Source: Cardinalis cardinalis (taxonomy: Eukaryota > Chordata > Aves > Passeriformes > Cardinalidae). From it: DNA of 64,000 nt. Made by a program: the position numbers and the translations under genes. Shown piece by piece: positions 51,801 to 64,000 of the stretch. The notes beneath the pieces are model-generated. The model saw only the letters and a list, made by a program, of their open reading frames with translations, did no database searches and was not told the DNA's origin. The stretch is taken from positions 2,465,918 through 2,529,917 of the forward strand of contig JACDOX010000001.1 in assembly GCA_014549065.1 (NCBI GenBank), in the 5' to 3' direction. Each line of letters opens with the position of its first letter. Position 1 is the first letter of the stretch.

Positions 51801-54800
51801 ATTCCATGTATTTGTTTGTTTTTTTTGGATGGCTTGATGGTTTTTATTATTTTTTGATGGCTTGAACTTCAGTCACTGTAAATTAACACATCCCAAAAAT
51901 AGCACAATTTTCATCTTGCTCCTTATTTATAGCCTGCTCATAATAACAATTTATAGAATAGCAAAAATAAGCTATGACATAAAGTCATGTTTTACAAAGG
52001 TCAACACCAATTTCAGCCATGTTTAAATAAGCTGCATAAATTAACTATTTCTGAGTAAAAGTCACAGATTAAAAGGTGACTCCATTGTCATTTCTAGAAT
52101 TAGGATACTGTCCAAATATTTGATATCCAGCAGAAAAAATAGAGTCCTCTGTGAGATCACTGCTTTCCCATGGCTCATTGTTCAATAAGCCCAGCAGAGC
52201 AATGCCTGGGGCTATGAAGAGATTGTTGAAGATCCCTCAAAATCATGTGTAGTCCTGCTACATCATCGTAGAATTGTCCATTGCTGCTGAAGCAATTAAG
52301 GCAAAATTTCAGATTGGTTTTATCTTCATCTTCTTTTCCTCATTAAAAGAAACATTAAAAATGTAGAAATGCTAGTTAGAGTTNTGTCCTGAAATTTTAG
52401 CAAGTAACACAGAAATAAATATTAATGTTGGNTGATAATTCTTATACTGAATTATCCATTAGTCACTGGAACTAACCCTTCCTGATCATTTTTCTGTTGA
52501 TCTTGAATGTGACCTGTGTTGCATGACTGGCAGAGGACAAAACAAATTCCAAAATGTCCTTTTTGGTAAATGGGAGGGCTGTGTGCTCTTTAACAGTCAT
52601 CACATGTAGCTTTTCATAAGGTCTAGTCTCCTCGGGTACAAAACAGATGGTTGAAACTTAATAAAAGGGATACTATGGGGAATACAAGAATTACTTGTAT
52701 GAAAACTAACTTCATGCTCCCTTATAGGGCCCAGATGAGCTATGATGTGAATGTGAACTCTGAGACTGCAGCCAGATTGGCCACTAATCCTGGTAAAGCG
52801 ATAATGCCACTAAACTGGATTTTNTTTTTCTTTCCCACATCTGCCAACTTGAAAGTCTCCATTACTTCCTTTCACATATTCCCCAGATTAACATGATTTT
52901 TTTGCCACTCGGTGCTGTTACCGTCTGTGTTTCAGGGCTCTTGGGCAAGGCATAAGGAGTTCATCTCTTCAGAGGGTATTGCCACAAACAAAACACATTA
53001 CATAAATTGTCTAGGTTTGTCAAAGTCAGTCATTAGTTTTTAGCTTTTGCCTAGTACTTTCACTGAGCAGTCATGAATCCCCAGTGTTTGGGGACTAGAG
53101 AGTTTCAACTCTTGTACCATTTAGGAACATAACTACTTCTGGCCAAATGAGTTTGAATAGGAAAACTCAGTTTTTAAAGACCAATTCTGAACATAGACAT
53201 GAATAATATCAACCTTTTAGTTTCCATGCAGTTGTCTTGTTTATTCTCTGCAGGACTTTAGGCCAGAACGGATGTGCTAGCGCAGAGATGCCAAAGATGA
53301 GCTTTGGCAGGAAGGATCCCATGAATTCTGGTAGGCAGACTCGGGCAGACTCTCACCTGAGAGAAGGTTTCCAGGTTCATTATCTGTATGGAGAGCCAAC
53401 AGCTTTTGTGTCAACAGAAGTTACATCCNAGAATACAGCAGAGGCATAAGTAGAGACCATGCTGACACCACACAAGGCAGGCCNTCATTACAACTAATTA
53501 GCAGAATTGCATCACTTCAACTATCAGTGTGGAATGGTAAAGGTACAAGGTTGAACTCTAATAAGAAACCAAAGACAGAACAGAAAACTAAAGCACAGAT
53601 AGTCAAACTAAAGGAAAATAGGAAGAGAATTGGCTTAGTTCTGAAACTTCTGGGTCTTCTTGGTGTATCCACATGATGATTCTAAGGTTGCTGGCATGTT
53701 ATAAAACACATTATAGACAGCTGTTGAAACATTTTCTAGTCACNTAAGCTATTTGTTTCTTTTGGATTTGTCTTTCAGTTGATATTTATTTAATAAAAAT
53801 GCATTTTTAATACCTTTTTTTTGCCTGCTGTCATTTGACAACTCATTGTTCTGAAACTGCTCCTTTGGCAGACTTTGCTGTCAAATGGATTTCAGCTGAA
53901 CTGCTCAGTAGTTGAACTTGTTAGCAGCAGGAACTCTATTGCACACAAACCAGCAAGACACGATTAGCAAGTGTCTGTCACAACAGGAAGCACTGTCCAA
54001 ACTACACTTTTCAGTTCCCAGGCAATTTTGTGTGGTAATGTTTTTGGTGAGCTGGTGTAATTAGAATGGGTACATTTTGAATCCAGTCCTCCAAAAATAA
54101 CTCAAAACTTGCATGTGAGTGCAACTACAGCAAAGAAATGTGTAATAGTGTTATACCCTTAATACAACAGAGACAATGATCTTGTATCATGAGTGGTATG
54201 ATAATCTCAGTCCTAAACAGCTTTTATGAACAATTTCTTTGCTAGTGCCATCTTTGGCAAAGAGGTGGAGTGACACTATTACTGTTAAGATTGCACTAGT
54301 TGTTTTTTTANTATTTTGTTTTTACTGTATCTTAGTTGTGGTATTAATAAAAAATCAAGACAATTCTACTCTTGAATAACCTTTTTATTCCTTGACTGAG
54401 GTAGATGTATAGCTTAGAAATAAACAATATTTCCTTGAAATTTCTGAAAACTGAAGTACATAAGTATCATTTTAAGTAAAAAAGAGTCTTTTCTATTGTT
54501 AACTACAATTCAGAGAAAAATTCTTTCAATATTCTATGCTGCATAGTAACACAGAAAACTTCTGNGGTAAAAGCAAGCTATCTCTTTATTAAGTGCACTA
54601 TTGAAAAATAAATTCTATCTCCATGACATAAGAACATGCTGTCACTTCTAAACTGTCCTCTGCATGTAGGCATTTCCTCCAGATTCCATATCTGTGCATC
54701 TGTACACAGCCTTTGATGAGGTCTTTTTTATAAATTCAACGTTAAAAAAAGTCAATTTCTAAGACCATGTAAGCTTATCTACAAATGAGACTGGTTGCAA

Positions 54801-56245
54801 ATGGCAATTTGGAAGGGAAAATTTTGCCTTATGCTGATGACCTTTCATAATTTTGTTTTCAAACACGTAATTTCAAAATAAGCATTGCAGGTAATCTCTC
54901 CCTAGACAGAAATACATATTCTGAAATGATAAAAGTAATTCTAGTGAAAAATAAAATTGGTGCAAGGAACAACATAAATAGTAAAGTGGCTCTTGGGTTT
55001 CCTTTTTATTGTAATTAAGTGAACTTGTTTCATCATATGACAGAANTTGGTAATCTCACTTATTATGGACTTCCAAATTTTTTGAGTGTTGAATTTACCT
55101 TTAATATACAACTAAAATTTTATTAACATTTAAATCACTGACTTTTATAAACTAAATGTAATGCAATAAAATAAACTAAGTAGGGAATGAAAATTATACT
55201 GAATATAATTTGTTCTATTCACAGTTTTNTTTAGTCCATGCTAGCTTCACAGATAAAAATTAACTGTAAAAAACAGCGCAAAGATTTTAAACACATGGGA
55301 ATTAAAATAAAACATGACTCTGTATGCTTTTTTTTCCATGTAAATAATGAGCTATTTCTACTCTTTCTTATTTCATTAAAGAATAAGAACAAAATCCCTG
55401 TATCCAGGCAGCAAGAAACTTNAGCAAATTTCTGACTTCATTCTTGTGATTCAGGCCTGCCTGTAGTTAATTTAAAGCTTAGTTCACTACATACTCTGTG
55501 ATAAGAATAATAATGAAAATTTGTCAGCCCTAGGAATATCCTGGAACAAGATTAATGTTGCATTTAGAAATTGTGAAAAGTGTTTATTTCACTGAAAAGT
55601 TATACAAATGCCTTTTGGGTGTCATTNTTTTATATGTGAGATTAGAACAAAACAAATTGAAATTGTTTAAATCAATAACAGCTATCAGACAAAGATCTGN
55701 AATGATGTTCCTAAGCAGTCACTTTAGTTCCTGGGTTCACAGTTCAGGGTTATCAAGAGATGGAAAATGATAGATAGGTATAAATTATGCACAGCTTCTN
55801 AGTTTTCTTTTTTCCTTTTAAAGATTTTAAAAATTTACTCANCTCTGACTTCTGGCTGCCTACAGCTTATTATTTCCTAATCCAAATCGTGACTATCCAG
55901 CAGGAGAGTAGAACATGTTAAAAGCAGTTTCCTTTGATGCACAAAGAGTTTCTTCTTCTCCTGTCCTTGTTGGCTGGGATTAAGGCTTCTGTAGGAACAA
56001 AAACAGCAGCACATGACTCCACTGCAGAGCAAGGTCCCCTCCAAAAGCAGGGAGAGCTGAACTTCTGGATGCCCTAGGTATTATTTAACAGAAGTGTAGG
56101 TTGTCATACAAGAATCTGGAGTGGTGGTTATATAATAGCTTTGAAGTTTCAAACTTCTGAATTCCTAGACATGTGAATTCTGCTTAGCTCCATTATGTAA
56201 ATTGATATGAGCCTGCTTGGTGCAGTAGCCCATTTTCTCTCTTTC

Positions 56246-56292
56246 TCTATACATATTTATATACATATATATGCACACACACATACACACTC
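56246..56292. repeat. TA/CA-rich simple sequence
   Basis: Mixed ATACATATTTATATACATATATATG followed by CACACACACATACACAC; an impure dinucleotide tract. Confidence 0.75.
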
Positions 56293-58752
56293 GGAGATGC
56301 AAGGAGATTTTACATATGTGCACAATCTATATAGAGTATGTGGATTAGATTTATCTCTGTATGACATATTTATACACTGCATATGACTTATCTGTGTGTG
56401 TGTCATGATATATAGAGATGCATAGATACAGATGAACACATATAGATAATTTATTTTCAATTGCCAACAGGTTTTTCTGATTTTCTTTATTATTTGGGAA
56501 CTGTAGTGTTTTGCCTCCTCTGTTTTCTTTTCCTATGGCCTCCACATTTGTGTGCTCTTCTATCATCTACTTTATCACAACTGCTCTTCTCTTGGCTCAG
56601 CTGCTTGGTAGTTGGCACTTACACCACTGGAACTCTCTTAGGCCTGGATTAAAATGGTANTGTTGGCCACTCTTGTAACAGAAACTGCAGTTGAGATAAA
56701 GTGTACAGATACGGTTAAATCATGGTATCCAGAAAAGCACTTAAATTATTATAGACCTTTACTATTTATGTAAGTTGCTCACTAAGTAGTATCACTTGGC
56801 CATAAACAGAGTTTTGGGGAACTGGCCAGGTAAAAGCAAATGCCTGTCTGAGTGATTTAAATAATTCTGTAGTTCATATANAGAGAGAAAACACTTTGTA
56901 AAATGGACCAATATTTTTAGAAGGGAAACAATAAATAAATTTTCCNTTTGGAACGTTCTGGATACTGTGACCCAGAACTCCTCCTCTTTATGCCTGCTAT
57001 CCAGAGCCTGCTGCGGAGAACTTCGCTAGGAATTTTTAAAAGTCTGATTTTTTTTCCTGATTATGTCTGTAANTATTTCCCTTTTAACTGACCAAAAAGA
57101 CTTGAAATCTTGTGTAGAGCTACTAAGATATCACATCATAGGAGCAATGATTTTTACAGCCTGTACAATCTCAACTGTCTATTGCTATCTGGGAAGACAT
57201 GATTACTTCATTGTTTCCCAATCCTGCTTTCCATAAAAAGTGGAATCCACTTTCTAAAAGGTTACTGGTTTTTGTGAACCAGAGCTTTAATTAACCACAC
57301 AAAAGCTATTAGTAAACTAGGATTTTTTTCTTATTAAAGAATTATTAATCACTTATGCCTTGTTTCCCTCTCTGACTGCAAAAGTCCATTTTAGTTATTT
57401 CACAGAATGGGTTCTTACAAATTAAGCCAGTGTATTTCTGTGGTTGTGCCTCAGATGATTTCTTTGATTTTTGGTAGTGACAGGGAAAAAAAGCCCAAAA
57501 AGTGATGCTCATCTCCTTTAAGTTTTTTCTGTTGGCAAGCTGTTATCTTCAATTGGTTGGTAGAGCCTGCCATGGGAAAATTCTAAATCAGTAAAGTGCT
57601 ACATACTCCACGGGTTAAAGGTATGAAAGAAATAATTTCATACCTGCCACTTATCCATCACAAACTCCCCGTCTCAGAGTATCTGTCTTAGGAGTACAGC
57701 CAGCAACAGAAAATTGAGCCCAGAAGATCACATAGCTAGATAGATCTAGCTGGAGTTAGGATGAAAAATAAATAGTTTTTCTTTCCATTTTGTCTTTGTG
57801 GAATGTAACTATTTGAGAAGTTAAAGGAATTTATAGACAGAAATCTTCCTACATTCCAGTAAAATAAGAGGGGATTAGCTGAACTACTAAGACAATAGAC
57901 TGGTATGTACTCACAATTCATTTTCTTCAAAAGACATACCAAGTAACGCATACATTTTTTATACCACGGCATATTTTACGAACTTTTCAATGAACAAAGT
58001 TTGAGCACCAGCAAACAACATAATATTTCATGGTATTTCAGGACACTAANGGGATTTGGAGCTATGATTCATTTGTCCACCTGTAGCTCTCCAAATANGA
58101 TCTACCCAAATGTCATGAACTGTTACCAGTGGAGGGAGACCTGTACTTCTAAAGGGTGATTTATTCATAATATGCATGATCTGAGTAAACCACAACAATC
58201 CTAACAAAAATGNTATACCTTTCTTTTCTAATTATAAAGGGAGCCCAAGGTGACTAATTTGAGTGATGTGCACATTTTAGCTTTCTAAAATTACAGAATA
58301 TCTAAAAGTAGATCATATGAACCCCAGGTCTTAAGNCCAAAGAAAGTGGAACAGATTTAGACATGGGTTTACACACCTTGTAAGTGTTCTTCAAGTACAT
58401 CTCTCTGTTGATTGGTCTTAAGTTTACTGGTAGCTGGTAATTTTTCTTCCTTGACTGTTTTCTCCTGTATGTTAACAGAAGTTCAAATTGGCTTTTTGAA
58501 ACCTTAGACTTGTAAACTCTTCCTTAAAAATGATCAGGTAATAGGCATCTAGACAGTTCCCAAGACTGGATAACTGTCTTCTACTTTCAGGACAGCATCT
58601 CCAAAACAGATAGAAATTTCTTAGTAAATCAATTGCTTTAGAAGCTGGGGAAGAGGTAGCAACATAGATGACCATCTCATTTATCAGTTTTTCTGCCAGC
58701 TGATACTGAGGAAAANTCCCAGTCACTGAGGGGTACTTTTGAAATTATTGTA

Positions 58753-59256
58753 TGTAAAGCATTTTTTGGCTATGCTAACAGAACAGGATATTCTTTTACT
58801 GCCCTAATTTACCCTTCACTCCTCCTACACTGTTATCATCATATTTCAAAAGTTCCATTCCATTCTCAGTGATTTCTCATGGGCATCCTCCTCACAGCAC
58901 TGACTCATCCTTCTTTACAGCACAACCAATAAACTCCACCTCTCCCCTCACCCAGCTGACCCACTCTTCTTCTTATTGGACACAGCTGTGACCTGTTAAG
59001 GGCAGGCCTGTTCCTAATCTTTGGTAATTAGCACAGCTGCAACTCCTCAGGGGTGAGATTACCTTCTGCATTATCTTTATTTTCTTACATACNATCCCTC
59101 CACACTATANAGCTTCTCTTTCCTGCTCGNAGAAGTCCTGATGGAACTGAACCAGCCTTTCTCAGCTNCTGTCTTGCTGCCCTGTCTTTTTGGGAAAAAA
59201 TCTAGGTAACTTCCCATCCATGTCTTAGCCATTGCACTGTCTTTTTTATCCTCACA
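58753..59256 (+). mobile_element. Possible LTR-type element
   Basis: The block begins TGTAAAGC and ends ATCCTCACA, giving TG...CA ends. It lies between TTATTGTA (58745-58752) and TTGTTGTA (59257-59264), which match at seven of eight bases. Inside are CCAATAAACTCC (AATAAA, about 58926-58931), CTTATTGGACACAGCTGTGA (about 58973) and GGGAAAAAATCTAGG near 59190, which may be a decayed AATAAA before the right end. Base composition is pyrimidine-rich and more GC-balanced than the surroundings. The general look recalls avian ERVK-type LTRs, but those make 6-bp duplications, whereas an 8-bp duplication would suit a hAT-type DNA transposon. Class and exact edges are therefore uncertain. No internal coding region is present. 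Confidence 0.35.
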
Positions 59257-59264
59257 TTGTTGTA

Positions 59265-62200
59265 AAATAACATGAACAAAATGTATTAAGCCTTTCCTTT
59301 TTCTTTGTTCTTAGAGGGCACAATATAAAAGACCACAAAAAGTGACAGGGGAAAAGGGCTCTGGTTTGACTCTAGTTTGGGAATGCCAATGCAGATGCAC
59401 ACAAGATATATAGATAGATAGATAGATAGATATATAGATATATATATATAGATATATATACAAAAACTATTCTGTAGAGAATTAGTGGAACATGATTTGG
59501 TGGAGGGTTAAATTCTGCACAGATACAAAGAATTTCTCCTTCTGTAACTGTGATTGCCTAAAAACTTGGTACCTAGTATGCCCTGATTGTTTCAGGCTCC
59601 TTTTAACAAGGAAAAGAAGCAAAGGTTCACAGAGTAGTTCATTCTGTTCAGAGGTATGAGGGGATTGTCATCAGGATANTGCAGGAAATGAAATAATGCA
59701 GTAGCACAACTTAAAGTTCAAAAGCAGAATATCATCTGTATGACATATTCACAGACAACAAACTAAACATTTTCTTCTGGAATAAAAGCACACTCACACA
59801 CATAAGGTTCACAGACCTATGTGAAGTACTAGTTTGAAAAAACTGANTTATAATCTGCAACCCAGTCCTAAAGGTTTATCAATTTAAATGGAAAGCAAAT
59901 TGAAGTCCCTATGTCAAGACCAGCCTCTCAAATAATTAGTTAATAAGGTTTTTATTACTTTAAAGAATTCCTCACATCTAGCAACATCCCTGTTGCTATT
60001 CTAACTCACTGTTCAGTATCAAGTAATGTACCACATTTTCAGAGATGGAAATAATGTTGCAATTTTTGAGAATTTTCATGACCTTTTAAGCTATTTTTTA
60101 GTCTCTGATTTTGCTGTTGATTACTGTGTACAGCACTATCACAATAAAGAAAAGCAGCTCTGCAAGCATGGAAATGAAGTAATTTCTCATCTCACTTCTC
60201 CTCTTTCCTTCCAAGTGAGAGGTCCAGAGGAAGAATTTCGAAAGAAAATAATCACCTAGCACTATGTAAAGCAGACATGTTTAATTCTGTTATTTATGCC
60301 ACACAATCAATCACTAATTCCTCTCTAAAACTGAATTTTAAGACTCCCCTTATCTTTATATATTAGCCATCTATCTTAAATATTGAATCATTATTTCATA
60401 TGAATCCTCCTGTACATGCAAATGTTTGCGGGGTTCTGTTTGACTATCTCAGGGCAGAGATCTATTTTCAGTTCAGATTATTAAATGTTTGTGTTTTCTT
60501 GTCTCTTAGAGTCNCTCAAAATTCCAGGGAGGTTATTGACAAATACCTGGAGGTTTAACTTTGTTATAGAAAAATCTCAATCAAATGGTTTCAAGCTGCA
60601 TTTAAAACATCTTTGTGCAATAGTGTCAACAAGGGACCAGTAATAATAATTTTGTGTCAGAAAATCTATAAAACACATTAAGCCAGTTTCAGTACCACTT
60701 TTTTTTTTCTTAAGTCTTGTTACATTCAAAATTGAAGTCACATAGACAAGATCAAAACTCCAGGAACAAAGCTTACCTTGAAGGCTTTACTGATAAGAAC
60801 TTATAAACAAAAGGTTTAAGATTCAGCATCCAAACTAAGCTTTACTAGTTCTGTAAATACTATTGATTTCACACAGATTCCTCAGAAATATTTAATCCAA
60901 ACCCTATTTGTCCTATGAAAATGAAGTGTCAGAGTTGATCCATATTTTCAGTTTACAATATTGAGGTCCATAGGTTAATACACTAAGCAAACTGCAGACT
61001 CTGGGGTTTTTATTCGCTTTGTAGGCTATGGCAAAGACAAGCATTTAATTTTTTTCCATCACNCGGTCTTGCAGCAGAAGTATTTGTCCTGAATTGAATC
61101 TAAATATACGGTTCTGCATTGCAGTAATATTCAATATCCTTTTTAAGTTGCATTCTGTTTCTGAGATAAAAGCTTATGCTGTGATATGTGAATTTTCATT
61201 TCACTGCTTGACTTCAGGATTCTAAAGGGATAGAAAAAAGTAAAACACCAATTTCTCTAACTTTTTGTTTGGGTTTTTTCAGTTGTCATCGTAGTAGGTT
61301 ATAAAGAAAGGCTCTTTTTTTGAGAGAAAGCCCAGAGAAAGATGAATATTTAAAGATACATTTCCAAAATAAAAAATTATTTTGGATTTAATGTCAATGA
61401 ATTTTATGGAACAATTCTTCTTTTATTTAGCTTAAAGCAAAATGTACATTATCCCACTTCCTGCTAAGATTCATTTATAAGCTATTAATGGTTACATTTG
61501 CATTTCCATCAGGANGAGAGGAGACAGTCATTGTGTATATCTTTCTCTAGACACTGATATATTATTTAATTACATATAGTTCATGATGATGTACAGGATC
61601 TGCAGAGTTTTGATGGGGAACAAGAATAATTGCACAGTAATTGTTCAATGGTTATATTTTTCTAAATCACGTTACTGACTATTTAAATTTGCTGTAGAGG
61701 CAAGTTAGCTGNGACACAAGCATTTGCACAACTTTAACCTTCTTATGACCCAGCAAGGTATTTCCTAACAAGAATTATTTATTGTTTTCTCTAGTGATTT
61801 ATGTAGATGGTTTATTANTTTTTTTATTTATACCCACAAGACCTGATTACAGGGAGTGTAGAGGTCATGCCCCAGCAAGTTAATTTGGTAGCTATACATC
61901 CTCTCATTCGTGACTATGGCACACTGCAACAGAAAGTGATTGCACTGAATTAAAAATATCTTCTTCAAAACAGGGCATTATTTATTCATTTAAAATTAAA
62001 TAGTGTGCAAAGTAATGAATAAAACCAATAAAGGGCCATTTGTTGTTTTCTTTTTTCTCTACTAGCTCCATCAGCTTTCCAGACTTGTCCGTTCCNCGGT
62101 GGCTGAGGGAAATTGTCTGTTTCAAACCCAGCTATGAGGTATCATTGCCCTGTGTCATTATTTTCTGATTCACTCTGCATATGCAACACCACTACCCTTT

Positions 62201-64000
62201 TCAAANCAGCATACTTAAGGGACAGGCATGTTTTGAGTCTAAAGGTGAGTTTAGAAATACACTTTTTGNCAGACTTTGCCAGGCAGTCAGCAGTCAATAG
62301 ATTTCCTAAAAAAATATTTCCCTCTCCTGTGTGGAACTATTTTTACTTTGCTTCTGCTTTATTTCCTGCAGAATTTCTTTCCTTGTCCTTGTCTTTTGAT
62401 TTATCNCCATGCACTTAGTCAGGGTAATACCTGATAGGTAAACTGAGGTTCAGAATTTATTTTTAAATTAATATCCATACACATATATTTTCTCCAAAAG
62501 AAGTTGATGGATGACAGTTAAGTTTCTGTAATCATATAGTAGGCATAAAAGGATAATAAAAAACTTGTTCTAGGAGTATGATGAGTCAGTGTTTTCTATC
62601 AAAGAAAATTTGTAATGATCTGCAGTTCAGTAAAAGTAGTTTATATTGTCTTTCAGACTCACAAAGGGCTTTTCCATTCCCTTCAATTTTTTTCTTGATT
62701 TTGGGCCAATCCAAACTACCACAAATGGAGGGAGGATGCAAATAGACATGACAGAGTATTTGTAAAATAGGAACACATAAAGACAAAGCTAGGAAGGTAC
62801 AGAGAAAGGAGGTAATGAATACAAAGTCTATCAACAGCCATTNTGAAAATTGCTCTGTTTTTTTGCAGGAGGGACATGGCTGAAATGGGACNGTAAAATG
62901 CTCTTTGGAAGTGAGACAGGAGAGAATTTAATGAGTTTCAGGATCCACCCTTGTAGGATTTCAGTTATTTGAGGTGAGGCATGACCGTGGGATACAAAAA
63001 ATTTACGTGATGTGTGTCTTTCTGCTTCAGACTCCAAGAGATCTTAAACATACATAGGGCCAGCTCCATTAAATGAGGTGATCAGAAAAATTGGGAGAAA
63101 GAATTGAAAATCAATCTTCCTCTTCATGAACAGGGAAGGAAATGTGAAGAAGCGACGGAGGGACAGTATGGAATGTTGTTTATAGATTAAATTGGTGAAC
63201 AGTAGTGGCAGTGCCTTTTGACCAAGATGCAAAGGACAAAGCACACCTGCCAAGTGTCTTGGGAGGAGAAAATTAAAATAAGAAGCTTCGGGTTTTTTTG
63301 ATCAGAAGGAACATTATAGCCACAGAGCTTACTCATGGAAAAAAATAACCTGAAAGCAATCTTTCATATTGTATCTAATGTATGACTTCCCATGCAAATG
63401 AGCCCTCAGAAATTAACATTTTTACTAGTCTTACTCCAAAGATGTTTTCTTTAACAGAGATTAAATAGAACAGCAGAATTTCCAAAGTACATGTCCTTTA
63501 CCTAAAAGCAAGGCTTCTGTCCTTCTATGCTTAATGACAAAAATGTTGCCTGACTATGCCTATAATATTTTTTTTTTTCTGTTGAGAGAACCCACTTTGG
63601 CTAAAGAGCAATTTCTAGGAAGATCTGCCAGCATTGNTTTTTCTGGTTTTATGTGCTTGGGGTCTTTTTCGTATGAAAGAGNACATTAGCACATAGTGCA
63701 CTAGCATGTAAATCCCAGGCTTACATTGCTTGTACGTAAGNGTTGATGTTTCAATTAGCAATAAACCACAAACTGTTGTCATAGACTGCAGCCATCTGGT
63801 GGACTATTAAAAAGAAGAAATGAACATCTTATAGATATATAGAACTTCCTAAGGAATAATTTCCTGGTACAGAAATGCTCAGAGTTTCAAGTCTACCTCT
63901 TTCATTTATTTTTTGTAAATAGATAATGTAAATGTGATACTAACAGTATAACAGGAAATGCAATATCAGATGTGACCCTTGAGGTCTGAGAATACAGGTG
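59265..64000. other. Anonymous AT-rich non-coding DNA
   Basis: No gene or known transposon was recognised apart from the TAGA/TA microsatellite at 59405-59460. Open frames such as 62113-62418 and 62586-62834 include Ns or have no recognisable domain. Confidence 0.55.
59405..59460. repeat. (TAGA)n / (TA)n compound microsatellite
   Basis: Around five TAGA units are followed by mixed TATATAGATA and TA units. The array is impure and short. Confidence 0.93.

Larger units (their letters stand above)
45881..58744. other. Long anonymous AT-rich non-coding stretch
   Basis: About 13 kb contain no recognisable gene. Local structure includes the diverged tandem duplication at 47129-47388 and a purine-rich patch at 48363-48580. 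It also includes 20-bp tandem repeats at 48821-48860 and AT/CA-rich simple sequence at 56246-56292. Segments at about 49910-50470 and 53240-53470 are more GC-balanced but no family or exon was recognised. The part at about 50560-50830 looks like conserved non-coding DNA by eye. The 84-codon minus frame at 58472-58726 has one N and no known domain. Confidence 0.5.

Noticed and set aside
58472..58726. 84-codon minus-strand frame with plausible amino-acid composition
   Set aside because: No recognised domain, one N, and no flanking splice or promoter signals that I can support.
1..64000. Bacterial-type systems, CRISPR arrays, operons, phage or plasmid genes
   Set aside because: CR1 LINEs, low gene density and overall composition identify vertebrate (avian) DNA, and no regularly spaced repeat array is present.

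Overview
The window looks like AT-rich, gene-free DNA from a bird nuclear genome, either an intergenic desert or a long intron. The main evidence is at least ten CR1 LINE fragments on both strands. Most are cut off at the 5' side and end in the CR1 3' signature (ATTCTRTGATTCT-type octamer repeats, or the reverse complement). An LTR of endogenous-retrovirus type, a second LTR-like element and short microsatellites also fit an avian genome. I cannot name the species. No bacterial, phage or plasmid feature is present, and no ribosome binding site, operon or CRISPR array.

Layout: 1-7.1 kb is anonymous AT-rich sequence. About 7.08-8.24 kb is the decayed minus-strand middle of a CR1 ORF2 (end of the endonuclease domain plus the linker towards the reverse transcriptase). 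A (CTTTT)n tract at 9.65 kb runs into a 262-base assembly gap. CR1 3' ends follow at 12.9 kb (-), 17.7 kb (-), 20.9 kb (+), 24.6 kb (+), 38.4 kb (-), 41.3 kb (+), 43.6 kb (+) and 45.3 kb (+). A much older CR1/L3-like fragment lies at 23.5-23.9 kb. A probable solo LTR (minus sense) occupies 21380-21933 with near-identical 5-bp flanks. A possible LTR-type element occupies 58753-59256. A diverged tandem duplication sits at 47.1-47.4 kb. The rest is single-copy-looking AT-rich DNA with low-complexity tracts. Some stretches (about 14.3, 20.2, 28.4 and 50.6 kb) have a word content reminiscent of vertebrate conserved non-coding elements, which I cannot verify.

No protein-coding gene can be supported. 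The longest gap-free open frames are about 130 codons or less, they mostly lie inside CR1 copies or simple sequence, and none shows a recognisable host domain. No tRNA, rRNA or snRNA gene was recognised. Well over a hundred isolated single Ns are scattered through otherwise continuous sequence, which suggests masked ambiguous or heterozygous positions in a draft assembly. I did not find a convincing new biological system. The most informative items are the CR1 ORF2 remnant, the two LTR-type elements and the local tandem duplication.
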